A DNA stretch of 64,000 bases from Billgrantia ethanolica. GTDB taxonomy: Bacteria; Pseudomonadota; Gammaproteobacteria; Pseudomonadales; Halomonadaceae. A program made the position numbers and the translations under genes. Positions 7,416 to 16,860 of the stretch are shown here, piece by piece (positions within the stretch are counted from its first letter, which is position 1; the number at the start of each line of letters is the position of its first letter). The stretch is taken from the NCBI RefSeq assembly GCF_021404305.1, contig NZ_JABFTX010000001.1:1116001-1180000 (forward strand), given 5' to 3'. The notes beneath the pieces were generated by a model, which saw nothing but the letters and a program-made list of their open reading frames with translations, did no database searches and was not told the origin of the DNA.

Positions 7416-9214
7416 TCGTTGTCCTCACCTACACCTGCAGCTAAGAAAACCAAGCTATCTTTGCCAATATCAGATCCATTCTTAAGATGAGATAAGCACC
7501 TTAGCAGGTCAGGAAGTAATGCGATTGCATCAGCGTACCTTTGTCGTTGAAAAAATTTCTCAAAGACACCACAAAGCACGCAGAGATAAAAACGTTCTAA
7601 TGGCACTTCCGCCAGCACTTCTCTATCTTTTGCAGCTCTCAGGAGTGCTTTTCTTAAGCTTTTTCCAGCTCCTCTTGCTCTTGAAACCTCCGCCCCAACT
7701 GGCTCAATAGACCACTCTCCCCAATGAGCAGCACACAGAGCTCCAGCTTCAGAAAGCAACACAAGATCTTTGGGTGCTGAAACATTACATATCACCAATG
7801 GAAGAAGATTCAGCTCAGCTAAGACTTCATCAAAACAAAATCTGAGATTTTCGATATTACTTCTATCGACTTCTTTCACAGCAACAGTGTCCAATCGCTC
7901 CATCATCCATGAGCCCAATCTATGAGGCAAAAGAGGATGCGAGCGTAAATAACGGTTCAGCAAAGCTTTATCCGGTTCAACTTTCCAATATTCTGCCAGC
8001 CATTCATTTTTGACTCGTCTAACTAACCAGCTGCTTCTAACATAACCCTCAGACAAGCGGAGCAGATGCACATCGAAGCCTTCCATATCCCCAATATAAA
8101 CAAGCTCTGGAGCAGGCAGCAAATGACTGGAAACGGACGACAAGATATCCACCTCGCTCATCGCCGCTTTGCGATGTCGCTTGCCGAATATTTTTAGCAG
8201 GTACCGCTCAGCCTCTTCTTCCGCTGCCTTCACCTCGACATCAAAAGCCAACAGATCCGCCAAGCCGCTCTGCTTCCAACGACATTGCACTCGCACACCA
8301 TCGACCAGCGCATGACCTTTAACTTGAGCAAGGATACGCAGCAGCTGGTCACAATTTTCACACAAGCAGAGCAAGCTCCAGAACCTCCTGTTCCGCGTGT
8401 GCTCCGGCATCTTTTCCAGGCGATGCCCTGTAAAAAAGATGGCATTGATCTGGAGACGCTTGTCACTGAGCCAGATCGCATCCTTGAGCACACCGTCGAG
8501 CCGGTTCAAGAGTTGTCTTGATAATAACAAGCTGATGAGTGCCACCATGAAACTGACGCCTTCCCATAGCAGAAAATCCACCACCATGAAGGCGAACAGC
8601 ATCATGAAGCCAATACCAGAGATAAGCCCTATGAGGGATCCCGCCTTCTGTTGTAACTCGCCGCGCGCTTCGACGCGATGGCCCAGTAACGCCACGAAAG
8701 CTGAAGCGGCCAGCACATAACTGATAATGGCAAAGAGAAAGCCCGGGTAAACAAGGGCAAAGAGCAAAATAAGTACTGCCGCCAGTGTTCCGGTAGCTAA
8801 GCCAGCCGCCAGTTTCTGGTAAGCTTGGCTGGCGACTTCGTCCTGATTCGTGAACAGGACCAACTTGTGCGTGCCTGCCACCACACCCGCAGCCCCCCTC
8901 TCCGCCATGAAGCTCAAAAGTCTTTCCGATGAGAGTGAAGCGGCATAGAAAAATACGGTAGCAAGGCTAAGTGCAATGACCAGAGCATCTCGATCGAGCG
9001 CCGCCCATGAGTCAGGAAAATAGCGCGGCGTACCTGTCGAGCCGATCAAGATAATGACCTTCAGTGGCAAGAAAAAAGCCAGCATACGAGAAAACTGGCT
9101 CACCAGGGTCAGTACAACGAGGGTAAGCGTGGGCAGAGGTACAAGCTTGAAAAACTTCTTGAGCACCGCTGCCGACCAATACAGATGGCGTAGCGCAACG
9201 CGATAGAACCACAT
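7412..9214 (-). CDS. Polytopic membrane protein with C-terminal degenerate kinase-like domain
   Basis: A 600-residue protein I cannot assign to a named family. Residues 20-240 hold about six hydrophobic segments (24-56, 77-95, 135-160, 163-182, 198-222, 224-236), a layout recalling the membrane half of an exporter but with no ATPase domain. Residues 330-540 resemble an aminoglycoside-phosphotransferase/kinase fold: LLPAPELVYIGDMEGFDVHLLRL, then LPLVICNVSAPKDLVLLSEAGAL and HWGEWSIEPVGAEV. In an active kinase those spots read H-G-D-x-x-x-x-N and D-W/F; here the Asp is Asn and the metal Asp is His, so it looks like a pseudokinase. The start follows AGGTG; the stop overlaps the GT2 start. Confidence 0.5.
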   Translation of the reverse strand: MWFYRVALRHLYWSAAVLKKFFKLVPLPTLTLVVLTLVSQFSRMLAFFLPLKVIILIGSTGTPRYFPDSWAALDRDALVIALSLATVFFYAASLSSERLLSFMAERGAAGVVAGTHKLVLFTNQDEVASQAYQKLAAGLATGTLAAVLILLFALVYPGFLFAIISYVLAASAFVALLGHRVEARGELQQKAGSLIGLISGIGFMMLFAFMVVDFLLWEGVSFMVALISLLLSRQLLNRLDGVLKDAIWLSDKRLQINAIFFTGHRLEKMPEHTRNRRFWSLLCLCENCDQLLRILAQVKGHALVDGVRVQCRWKQSGLADLLAFDVEVKAAEEEAERYLLKIFGKRHRKAAMSEVDILSSVSSHLLPAPELVYIGDMEGFDVHLLRLSEGYVRSSWLVRRVKNEWLAEYWKVEPDKALLNRYLRSHPLLPHRLGSWMMERLDTVAVKEVDRSNIENLRFCFDEVLAELNLLPLVICNVSAPKDLVLLSEAGALCAAHWGEWSIEPVGAEVSRARGAGKSLRKALLRAAKDREVLAEVPLERFYLCVLCGVFEKFFQRQRYADAIALLPDLLRCLSHLKNGSDIGKDSLVFLAAGVGEDNE

Positions 9215-9249
9215 CAGGTATCACACCTAAAAAACATATGCCTTACCTT

Positions 9250-11490
9250 TCAACTCAGCTGCCAAAAGGGCCGAATGCCATCATGAGGGAAAAACAATGG
9301 CTTAACCTCTTCCTTGCTGGGAATTCCCAAATGCTCAAGCCCACTCACCTTCCCATAACGAGAAAGATAGGCGTAATAAATTGGGTAGTAACGCTCAGAA
9401 TCGAAGTTGTCTATCTGTTGAAAAGGCCAATCCTTTCCCATATACGAAAGCAACCACTCCATGGCCCTACGTATGCTCTGCCCCTCCGGCCCCTCGAAGC
9501 TCCACAGGTCTTCGCCGCATGACTCCGCCAATTGCGCCAAGTGGATCCACCCCTGCAGGTTAAAGCAACAATAGTGAGCAGTGGTGGTACGCTTCAGCTC
9601 CTCGGGCTGGCTACCGTCGGCAGCAAACTGATGCACAATACGGAAACGGCAGTCTCTCAGCGTATGCCGCAGTAACGTGTCCTCTCCGAGAAACGCAGCA
9701 ATGGTACCAACCTGTAAGTCGTAGTAGGTGCCATGATTGTTCTGCGCTGCGCGCTCCTTCACACCCTGCGGGCTGGTACGCAGCCAGTGCAGGTATTTGG
9801 ATAGCCACTCCCTGAATGCATCCGCCTCGCTTTCCGTCAGCCTATTGCACTGCTCCAGCAACCTAACGGCATCGAGAAAATAGTAGAAATCCTTCGCCTC
9901 GATAATGCCTGAACTGCTCCCCCGGTTACCGTTCCATCCCTTTCTCACCTGGGCATATTCAAGATGGGGGGCCATGGCTGTCTCGGGATCTAGGAACCAA
10001 GTACGAACAAGCTTGGAGGCATGATCATGATATCGTTCGTCTTGGCTCACGCTACCCGCTAGTGCCAGAACGAAAGTATCGTCAAACAAGCGCTGTAATC
10101 GTGTGCGGTCATAGTTATCGCTCATCGGCTCATATAGCCGAGTACCGGGGACGCGCTTGCCATCTCTGCGTATATAAGGCAGCCCTGGGATGGGGAGCGG
10201 AATGGGCCAGAAGTAAGGAGCAGGATGCCAGTAGTCGTGAAGATTGTTGCTCGGTGGAAGCGTTTTTTTATCTACGACTGAATAGGGCCCGCGAGACAGC
10301 GCTTCATCCGCTGCACTTACCAGGCTTTGCCTTAGCGTTTCGCTTGCACCGCCATGCGATGCCACATCGGCCACATAGCACAGACGATTCGAGTCGTACC
10401 GAGAATGGAATCCTACCCCATCGAGCCTGTCGAGCAGATTCGCAATGGCTTCGTTACGCGCCAAGCCACGGTCGACAAGCCCACTTTTTCCTTTTTCCAG
10501 GTGGCCTTGGCCCGAGAAAAGCCGAGCCACCCAGCCTGCCGTAGCGAATGCACCGGCATCCTCAGAATAGCCAGGACATGGGATGTCCCATGGTTCGACA
10601 TGCCAGTGGTCCCATTTGCCGGGTATCCCGAGCCGCCAGAAAAGTTCCACCTTGGGGCGGCGGCCATAGTAGCATGCTTCATCGAACACCTCGGTGCTAT
10701 CGCACCTAAAGATCATTTGCGGTTCTTCATCGGCGTGGGGACGATAACCTTTTTCCAGCAAGCTCTCATTGCTGGATATCCGTGCCATCGGGACGACAAA
10801 ATAGCGACACTCTGGCTGTTCTTCAATACCCGTTACAATTTCCTTCCAGGCCTCATCAGTAAGGAAGCAGTTACCATCCCAGGGTAATACCCATTTGGCT
10901 TGAGCCTTGCCTGCACTAAGCGCCGCGTTCCGTGCTCCGTTATTATTCATCACATAGTTGTTCTTATGCCGGTATAGCCGCATCCATATTCGACTCTGTT
11001 GGGCAGCAGTCAACTGAGTGAACAGTTTTCCAGTTGGCAAATATTCTCTTGGCACTCCCTCGACATCCAATGACAGAGTCTGGTATGCATCAAGGTGAAA
11101 CGGTATATGTATATATTCGACATTGGCAGCTTCCAGCATTCCAATTATCTGCTTTTCTTCATCTGGATCGACAATACGATTGACAATAAAGTGCTTTACG
11201 CAACCTTCTAACTTCGGCTCATTCTTGAGGATAAATTCCAAATTTTTCCGTGACTGCCCTTTCTCATGCCGAGGAACGAGATCGTTACCAATGATGCGAT
11301 AAAGAACAAATTTGCTTTCAAAATTATTTAGGGAAAATTGTCTTTCTTGAACCTCACCATGAGATATGGCTTTTTTCCTCTTTACCTGCCTTTCTGCCGG
11401 AGTAGTGACCTTAATGTTATGAAGGAGTCTAAATTGAAAATCTCGCTTAAATTTTTTCAAATAATTCAACACTGCCGACACCTGCCCCAA
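9250..11490 (-). CDS. Fusion of a GT-A-like glycosyltransferase domain and an alginate-lyase-type domain
   Basis: A protein of up to 746 residues with two halves. Residues about 55-360 look like a GT-A transferase: FVLYRIIGNDLVPRHE, then NNNGARNAALSAGKAQAKWVLPWDGNCFLT, matching the RN-x-A...DG-D/N core of GT2-like enzymes. Residues about 380-740 resemble the alginate_lyase (PL5-like) alpha/alpha-barrel, with DYWHPAPYFWPIP, EAKDFYYFLDAVRLL and the signature AQNNHGTYYDLQ, where Asn-His and Tyr are the catalytic positions in this family. No signal peptide is visible, so the lyase half would be cytoplasmic unless exported otherwise. Start codon is uncertain: TTG at 11490 or GTG at 11472, the latter better spaced from CAGGTG. 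Confidence 0.7.
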   Translation of the reverse strand: MGQVSAVLNYLKKFKRDFQFRLLHNIKVTTPAERQVKRKKAISHGEVQERQFSLNNFESKFVLYRIIGNDLVPRHEKGQSRKNLEFILKNEPKLEGCVKHFIVNRIVDPDEEKQIIGMLEAANVEYIHIPFHLDAYQTLSLDVEGVPREYLPTGKLFTQLTAAQQSRIWMRLYRHKNNYVMNNNGARNAALSAGKAQAKWVLPWDGNCFLTDEAWKEIVTGIEEQPECRYFVVPMARISSNESLLEKGYRPHADEEPQMIFRCDSTEVFDEACYYGRRPKVELFWRLGIPGKWDHWHVEPWDIPCPGYSEDAGAFATAGWVARLFSGQGHLEKGKSGLVDRGLARNEAIANLLDRLDGVGFHSRYDSNRLCYVADVASHGGASETLRQSLVSAADEALSRGPYSVVDKKTLPPSNNLHDYWHPAPYFWPIPLPIPGLPYIRRDGKRVPGTRLYEPMSDNYDRTRLQRLFDDTFVLALAGSVSQDERYHDHASKLVRTWFLDPETAMAPHLEYAQVRKGWNGNRGSSSGIIEAKDFYYFLDAVRLLEQCNRLTESEADAFREWLSKYLHWLRTSPQGVKERAAQNNHGTYYDLQVGTIAAFLGEDTLLRHTLRDCRFRIVHQFAADGSQPEELKRTTTAHYCCFNLQGWIHLAQLAESCGEDLWSFEGPEGQSIRRAMEWLLSYMGKDWPFQQIDNFDSERYYPIYYAYLSRYGKVSGLEHLGIPSKEEVKPLFFPHDGIRPFWQLS

Positions 11491-11500
11491 GTCAATAAAC

Positions 11501-12781
11501 TTATGATTCCATTAGCATCATCGAGACTTCATTTCTCAACCTGCCAAGATCTTTTTTCCAATGATCGTAAATACTCGGGTCATAAGTCTCAAATCTCTCA
11601 AGCCAATCATCATTGTAAAAATCGTTCTTCCAGAAGCCAGCCTTCAATTCAGAGATTGCGACTCTTGGCGCCACCGAGTTTTTCACAAAACCGTAGTAGT
11701 CTTCTCGGATATTGTCGAGTTCGAATAGTTGATAGACCTTCACTCCAGCATGAAGAAGGTCAATTACCACGGACGAATTTGGGACCAAAGCGATATGTTC
11801 ATACTCAGGCACTACATCATGCACAAGAAAATCACTATTTAGAAAAACAAAGTCACTCTCTTGCGAGCGAGGATGTTTTTTTATCGCGACACTTTCCACA
11901 TCAGGATTGGACTGGCATAAGTTGACAACCTCCTCCACTTTTTCCTTGTGAAAAGTGGAGCTCAGATAAATTACTACTTCTACCTTATCCGGCGGCGCAT
12001 CCATTATTTCTTCAAAAGAAGCGGCTTTCTCCTCTCTTGGAATGATGAACGCCGCTCCCTCGATTTCGCCTATCTCAGAATAAGTGTTTAATGATTTCTC
12101 ATTGCGTAATATGGAAATCTCGTAATCCAAACTAGGAAAATCCTTGGTCACTTCGGCATGCTGCACATATATCCTGGGGACGCCTTGCAGTTTCATTACC
12201 ATCGAGAGCGCTACGGATATATCAGTATGATCATTGGCAAAGATGGACACCTTCGGCTTCGCATCCGCTCTACTGAAGTATACTAGCAACCGGTAATACG
12301 CATTCACAAATCGAATGAGAAACCTAAGCGAGGTAGGGTTAACTTTTATGCGCCCGAGGTAAACGAGGCAGCAACAAAACAGGACGAATCTCACAAAAAC
12401 ATGATAGAGATCGTTCTTCCCTTTCCTTGTTGGGTAGAACGACACGTTTCTTTCTTTAGTGTATGCAAATAGATCAGCAACCTCAGTGCCAGCCATCAGC
12501 TTTTGCAAAAAAAAGAACTCTCTTTCATTATTTTTTGTGCTGCCACAGTACAAAGCCTCTGGAACAGGCCCAACATAACGCTTATGACGTGATAGAAAAA
12601 ACTCTCTGAACAAGTAAGTCGCCGCCACCAACCGAGGCAGGCGCGAGGTGTTGAGCCGCTTGTATTTTTCTTCCGCCTCGATTCGCACATGATACACTGG
12701 CACATCGCCGAACCGTATGATCTTGAAATTTCTTTCAAGGCCGAGAAAAAATAAACGTACTGAACAGTACAATTTATGCAT
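11501..12781 (-). CDS. Putative GT-B-like glycan biosynthesis protein
   Basis: A 426-residue protein of a family I cannot name with certainty. The second half shows features shared by capsule-synthesis GT-B or CDP-glycerol-transferase-like proteins: VPRIYVQHAEVTKDFP (the Q-H/G segment after an A/G-V-P strand), VAIKKHPR (K-x-H-P) and ALVPNSSVVIDLLHAGVKVYQL (the S-S-x-x-x-D/E-x-x-x-x-G donor-phosphate region). Hydrophobic segments near residues 125-150 suggest membrane association. ATG at 12781 is chosen, overlapping the upstream gene by 8 bp; an in-frame TTG lies at 12799. A+T-rich composition sets it apart from the flanking core genome. Confidence 0.45.
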   Translation of the reverse strand: MHKLYCSVRLFFLGLERNFKIIRFGDVPVYHVRIEAEEKYKRLNTSRLPRLVAATYLFREFFLSRHKRYVGPVPEALYCGSTKNNEREFFFLQKLMAGTEVADLFAYTKERNVSFYPTRKGKNDLYHVFVRFVLFCCCLVYLGRIKVNPTSLRFLIRFVNAYYRLLVYFSRADAKPKVSIFANDHTDISVALSMVMKLQGVPRIYVQHAEVTKDFPSLDYEISILRNEKSLNTYSEIGEIEGAAFIIPREEKAASFEEIMDAPPDKVEVVIYLSSTFHKEKVEEVVNLCQSNPDVESVAIKKHPRSQESDFVFLNSDFLVHDVVPEYEHIALVPNSSVVIDLLHAGVKVYQLFELDNIREDYYGFVKNSVAPRVAISELKAGFWKNDFYNDDWLERFETYDPSIYDHWKKDLGRLRNEVSMMLMES

Positions 12782-14318
12782 CAACGTGATTCGCCACAAT
12801 ATTAATTAATGTTTGCCCTACGTCCAAGGCAACACCGCCATTTTTTGCGACTTCTGCAGCGAAAATTTTTCCTATGAACCCAGCAGAAATAAAGAACACG
12901 ACGCCAGGACCCGCCAGCTCTCTAATTTGTTCAAGATAGTTTTCATAAACATAAGGCAGAGGCTGCATGGCTTCCGTATAACTAAATTTCTCGGTCTTCA
13001 GCAGGCGATGTGTTGGCAATTCTATATATGTAGCATGAGGAATGTCATCAAAGACCGGTTGCAGATACTCTCTCTTTGCACCCGAAATAAATATGACACG
13101 CTGAGCGAGCCTAGCGAGTTTAGCAATGTACTCCCTGTCAAACAGGTATAGGTTTATCTGGCCCTCTGTGATATAGGCACGGGCGTCATATGCTTTCAGA
13201 TACCCATGACAGATCGTAAAAAGCCTACAAAGTAGAGCATTGTTAAAAATGCTATAATCGCGATTGATGCTAAGCTCATTGATAAACCTGAATACACTAG
13301 GAATTCCGACCAAGGCATGCTCAAACAAGCTCCGTCTGAAATCTTCTTGAATTTTATTCCTTAATGCAGGAGGCAGCACTTCTCCCCACCAATGAAGCTC
13401 CTGTCGTTCCATATCGAAGGCACACGGTAAAGTATTGGGGAAACCATACCCTTCACCGTCATTAAGCCTAACGAAAGAAAAGCGGTCTCCATTCAGCACT
13501 GCTTTTTCAACTTGCTCTTTTATCTTCGCCAGCTTATTTTTTTTAATTTGGTAATCAAGCATATTTTTCTCTTCGGGAATAATCTCGAAGAGCGATAGCA
13601 AGTACTTTTTATATTCTCTGGAAAGAGTCTTATCCAGCAAGCAAAATTGCTTTACAATGGTTTGAAAGTTTACAACACTTTCGTCCTTTAACCTTCCCTC
13701 CCAATACAGCAACTTCACCGAAGCGGCAGGCGTTATTTGCTGGAAATATCTTTTTTTTAAATCATCAAATACTTCCCTCTCTCCTTCAACTGCAGCTTTG
13801 TGCAGAACCCTAAGCACCTGTTGGAAAGTGATTGAATCGATCAACTCCGCTTTATAAAAGGCGTCATAGGCTTCCTTGGCAGTCAACTTTTTAGTGATGA
13901 GAGCTATTAAAAGTCGCCTGAATTCACTTTCATTTTTTAATTTTTTCTTTTTATCTCGATAATATTTTATAAATTCTTCCAACTCTAAGAGCAAGATAGG
14001 TGACGGCGAAGAAAGTGACTCTCGGATTTTAACCAAGAATCTAATCTCCTCACTGCGAATATTAAACTTATTCTTTGTGATAGTATCATATGACGGACTT
14101 CGCTTATCATTCAGATAAGAAAGAGCTTCCCATATGATATTTTCTGGAATAAATTTTCTCTTCTGAAAAATACAAAAAGCCTTTACTGAATTAGGGCTTT
14201 TTTCAATTCGCTCGGCGATGGACACAGCTATTTTTAAATTTAATGATTTCTCAATTTTCCTAATAAAACGATATATTATTCTTGCTCTACTCTTTATAAA
14301 TCCAATCATATCTGGCAA
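12774..14318 (-). CDS. GT-D fold glycosyltransferase-like protein with long helical N terminus
   Basis: A 514-residue protein. The first 250 residues are charged, Lys/Glu-rich and probably helical, with no family I recognise. The C-terminal 250 residues carry the marks of the GT-D type glycosyltransferase domain (DUF1792-like): DRFSFVRLNDGEGYGFPN (the R-x-x-D-G-E metal site), VGIPSVFRF, AYITEGQINLYLFD, VIFISGAKREYL and GVVFFISAGFIGKIFAAEV followed by ALDVGQ. A TTG start at 14318 is supported by GGAG seven bases upstream; an in-frame ATG lies at 14309 without such a site. It is A+T-rich and sits in the acquired part of the glycan locus. Likely transfers a sugar to a surface glycan or glycoprotein. 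Confidence 0.65.
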   Translation of the reverse strand: MPDMIGFIKSRARIIYRFIRKIEKSLNLKIAVSIAERIEKSPNSVKAFCIFQKRKFIPENIIWEALSYLNDKRSPSYDTITKNKFNIRSEEIRFLVKIRESLSSPSPILLLELEEFIKYYRDKKKKLKNESEFRRLLIALITKKLTAKEAYDAFYKAELIDSITFQQVLRVLHKAAVEGEREVFDDLKKRYFQQITPAASVKLLYWEGRLKDESVVNFQTIVKQFCLLDKTLSREYKKYLLSLFEIIPEEKNMLDYQIKKNKLAKIKEQVEKAVLNGDRFSFVRLNDGEGYGFPNTLPCAFDMERQELHWWGEVLPPALRNKIQEDFRRSLFEHALVGIPSVFRFINELSINRDYSIFNNALLCRLFTICHGYLKAYDARAYITEGQINLYLFDREYIAKLARLAQRVIFISGAKREYLQPVFDDIPHATYIELPTHRLLKTEKFSYTEAMQPLPYVYENYLEQIRELAGPGVVFFISAGFIGKIFAAEVAKNGGVALDVGQTLINIVANHVDA

Positions 14319-14387
14319 AGAATTTCTCCATCACCTTCATCCTTGAGTGGTAAAATAATAGCCTGAGATTCACTTGGTGTCTTAAAG

Positions 14388-16778
14388 CTATTTCAAATAA
14401 CTATCCAACCTTCGAAGCACTTCTTCAAAGACTAAAGCACAACACTCATCACGTGAAGCTGAGAAATCAATCCATTCAGGAGCAACAACAGTAGAATTCA
14501 TTGTTAATTGATCTTTTTCGCAAGTACCGCTGGCGGTACGCAAATAATAATTCTCTGGCGAGAAGCCTAGCATCCAAACAGGAACCCCTAAGGCGGCACC
14601 CAGCTCAATTGGAGCTGAACTCACACCTATTAGCAAATCGAAGTTTACCAAGTAACTAGCTAATCCTTCAAAGTCATTAAACATGTCGATATCTTCAATT
14701 AGATTTATACTATTATTTTGACAAAATTCCTTTTCATCATCATTTATAGCATGTTGGATAGACCACAACTCCACCCCATTCAATTTAGTTAGAGGGGCAA
14801 AGTCTTCGGCCTTAAGGTACATAAATTTTCTCCAACGAATGAAGTAATGACTGCGCCAGAGAATTCCTACTCTCAATTTATCTTTACGAGGTAGTTGCCT
14901 ACGATAGGTGGGCTTTAAATATCCCTTATTAATTTCTGGTTTTAGTGAGCCAATGAATTTATTGAAAAAAAGGTTTTGCCCAAATGTGATGCACGTTGAA
15001 GACTCAATCTCAGCATGGCATTTTTCATCAAGGTAATCAGCCACCTTTTTGTCAAATCCAAACATTCTTTTTTCACGGTTATCTGTTTTTTCTCTCACAC
15101 CTTTTCTATATCTAGTAACAGGCATGAATTTTATTTTTTCGAAAGAGTGCGTAAAGAGATTTATCAGCCTCGGGTCACAACTAACTACAACTTTATCGCA
15201 CATGGTTGATAGTATGTTATAGAACTGCGCCGTACGCAATTCATCACCGACTCCTTCGTCGCCTATGACGAATATTTTTTTATCTTTTAGATCACTTGGC
15301 AGTGGTTGGTAATTTAAAAATTTCTCACTGTAGTGCTTCTTTAAAGCTACCCAGTGAGGCGCATTCCTTTTTGAATACAGTCCGTTTATATAGTCCCCAT
15401 TCATCAGTAGGCTAATCGTAAGATCGCCGCCAACATTTTGTAGCCCTGCTCTTCCTTTACTTTTCGAGCCATACCCTATAGCCTGCCGAATTTTGACAAG
15501 AGATAACATATGCTCCCCTGTCCTGGGTAAAGCGAAACGCAAGCCAGTGGTCGAAATTGCTTCCGTGGGGTTTTCTCGCAGTACTTTTAAAAAACAGTCT
15601 CGGGATGAGTTATAATCCCCCCTCTCCAGATAAAAGTACCCCCTTATCGCTTTCGGTGCCAATGCCATATCTGGAGTAACTACACTATCAATCAATCCAT
15701 ACGCTTTCTCTAATTCATCGACTTCAGTTAAAAGATAAAGCAACTGATCTTTTTTCAACCAGTCAGATTTATAATAAAAATCTATATGCATTCTGAGGCT
15801 TTCACGGTAGATCTCTTCGCATATTTTCCATTTATTGATTGCTGAAAACGAGTTCTTAAGTGCCACCTTCGTAGCTAAAAAATTAGTAGGCACATCATCA
15901 AGACTGACATCCAGGTTTTGCAACCACTCAACACGATAATTTAGGTTCAAAGCATAGGCCTCTACGCTAAAGAGACCATGCTTTTTAGTTACGTGGTCAA
16001 TAATATTCTCTGCAATGGCATTGTGCCCAAAGTCAAACAATGATGGAACATATTTTACTTTATTAGCTTTATTAGTATCGAAATAATCCCCCCCAAAGTA
16101 ATCTAGAGGATCGATTACTCTCGCGCTTGAAAGTATTGAAAATTGGCTCCAACTTAAAAGTTCATTTATTGCTTCCTTTTCGTCGTCAGGAATATCTGCC
16201 TGAGGATCTTCCAGAAGAAATTTCAATTTCTCTATAGCTTCTAGCTTCTCATTCTCACTCAAGCCTGAAATATCAATACATGCCAGAGTTTTATTAAAAT
16301 CACCTAACCTCGCTGGCTTTATCTGATCCTTCACCATTGACATCAAATAACTATCTGCTAATACGCCCTCATCGGAGCATAGTAAGGCTTTTACAACGAG
16401 ATTTTTCTTTGACAAAGATAGTTTCTCGAAATCAAAAAGCTTAGCAACTCGACAGGCTGACTTGTAGTTTCTAAATTTTATTAAGACATCTAGACATTGC
16501 ATCTTTAAACTTTCAGAATTGCTAGAAACGGCAATGTTTTCAATTTTTATGCTGGACAATAGATATAAATCTTGCTCTTTTTTGACTTTTTCCGCTCTAC
16601 CATCTTTGCTTCCCTTGCTGTAGTTGTTTTCCTGCTTGTTATAGGCCGCTCGAACCCTCTTTAATGTATTATAAAGAACGGGGCTTCTTTTAATTGAATT
16701 TTTAATTTTTTCTCGCATTGACATCGCCAAGCTGTCTATTTTATAAAGTTGATCGAAACGCTTCCACAATTCAGTCAA
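14388..16778 (-). CDS. Large TPR-containing glycosyltransferase-like protein
   Basis: A protein of up to 796 residues. The middle part (about 230-420) is helical with repeat-like units such as LAPKAIRGYFYLERGDYNSSRDCF that fit tetratricopeptide repeats. The C-terminal 300 residues look like a GT-B transferase of the GT9/GT41 kind: KKIFVIGDEGVGDELRTAQF at its start and LLIGVSSAPIELGAALGVPVWMLGF at the donor site, where conserved Ser/Glu/Gly contact the nucleotide. Such TPR-GT proteins often modify flagellin, pili or exported glycans. TTG at 16778 opens the frame; ATGs at 16724 and 16718 are alternatives and none has a clear ribosome binding site. A+T-rich, like its neighbours. Confidence 0.6.
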   Translation of the reverse strand: MTELWKRFDQLYKIDSLAMSMREKIKNSIKRSPVLYNTLKRVRAAYNKQENNYSKGSKDGRAEKVKKEQDLYLLSSIKIENIAVSSNSESLKMQCLDVLIKFRNYKSACRVAKLFDFEKLSLSKKNLVVKALLCSDEGVLADSYLMSMVKDQIKPARLGDFNKTLACIDISGLSENEKLEAIEKLKFLLEDPQADIPDDEKEAINELLSWSQFSILSSARVIDPLDYFGGDYFDTNKANKVKYVPSLFDFGHNAIAENIIDHVTKKHGLFSVEAYALNLNYRVEWLQNLDVSLDDVPTNFLATKVALKNSFSAINKWKICEEIYRESLRMHIDFYYKSDWLKKDQLLYLLTEVDELEKAYGLIDSVVTPDMALAPKAIRGYFYLERGDYNSSRDCFLKVLRENPTEAISTTGLRFALPRTGEHMLSLVKIRQAIGYGSKSKGRAGLQNVGGDLTISLLMNGDYINGLYSKRNAPHWVALKKHYSEKFLNYQPLPSDLKDKKIFVIGDEGVGDELRTAQFYNILSTMCDKVVVSCDPRLINLFTHSFEKIKFMPVTRYRKGVREKTDNREKRMFGFDKKVADYLDEKCHAEIESSTCITFGQNLFFNKFIGSLKPEINKGYLKPTYRRQLPRKDKLRVGILWRSHYFIRWRKFMYLKAEDFAPLTKLNGVELWSIQHAINDDEKEFCQNNSINLIEDIDMFNDFEGLASYLVNFDLLIGVSSAPIELGAALGVPVWMLGFSPENYYLRTASGTCEKDQLTMNSTVVAPEWIDFSASRDECCALVFEEVLRRLDSYLK

Positions 16779-16860
16779 TTAACGCGGAAGATAGAATATC
16801 ATAATATTGCCACTCAACTTTTCAGCAGCATTAAGGTCATACTAAGAACCTCAAATGTCA

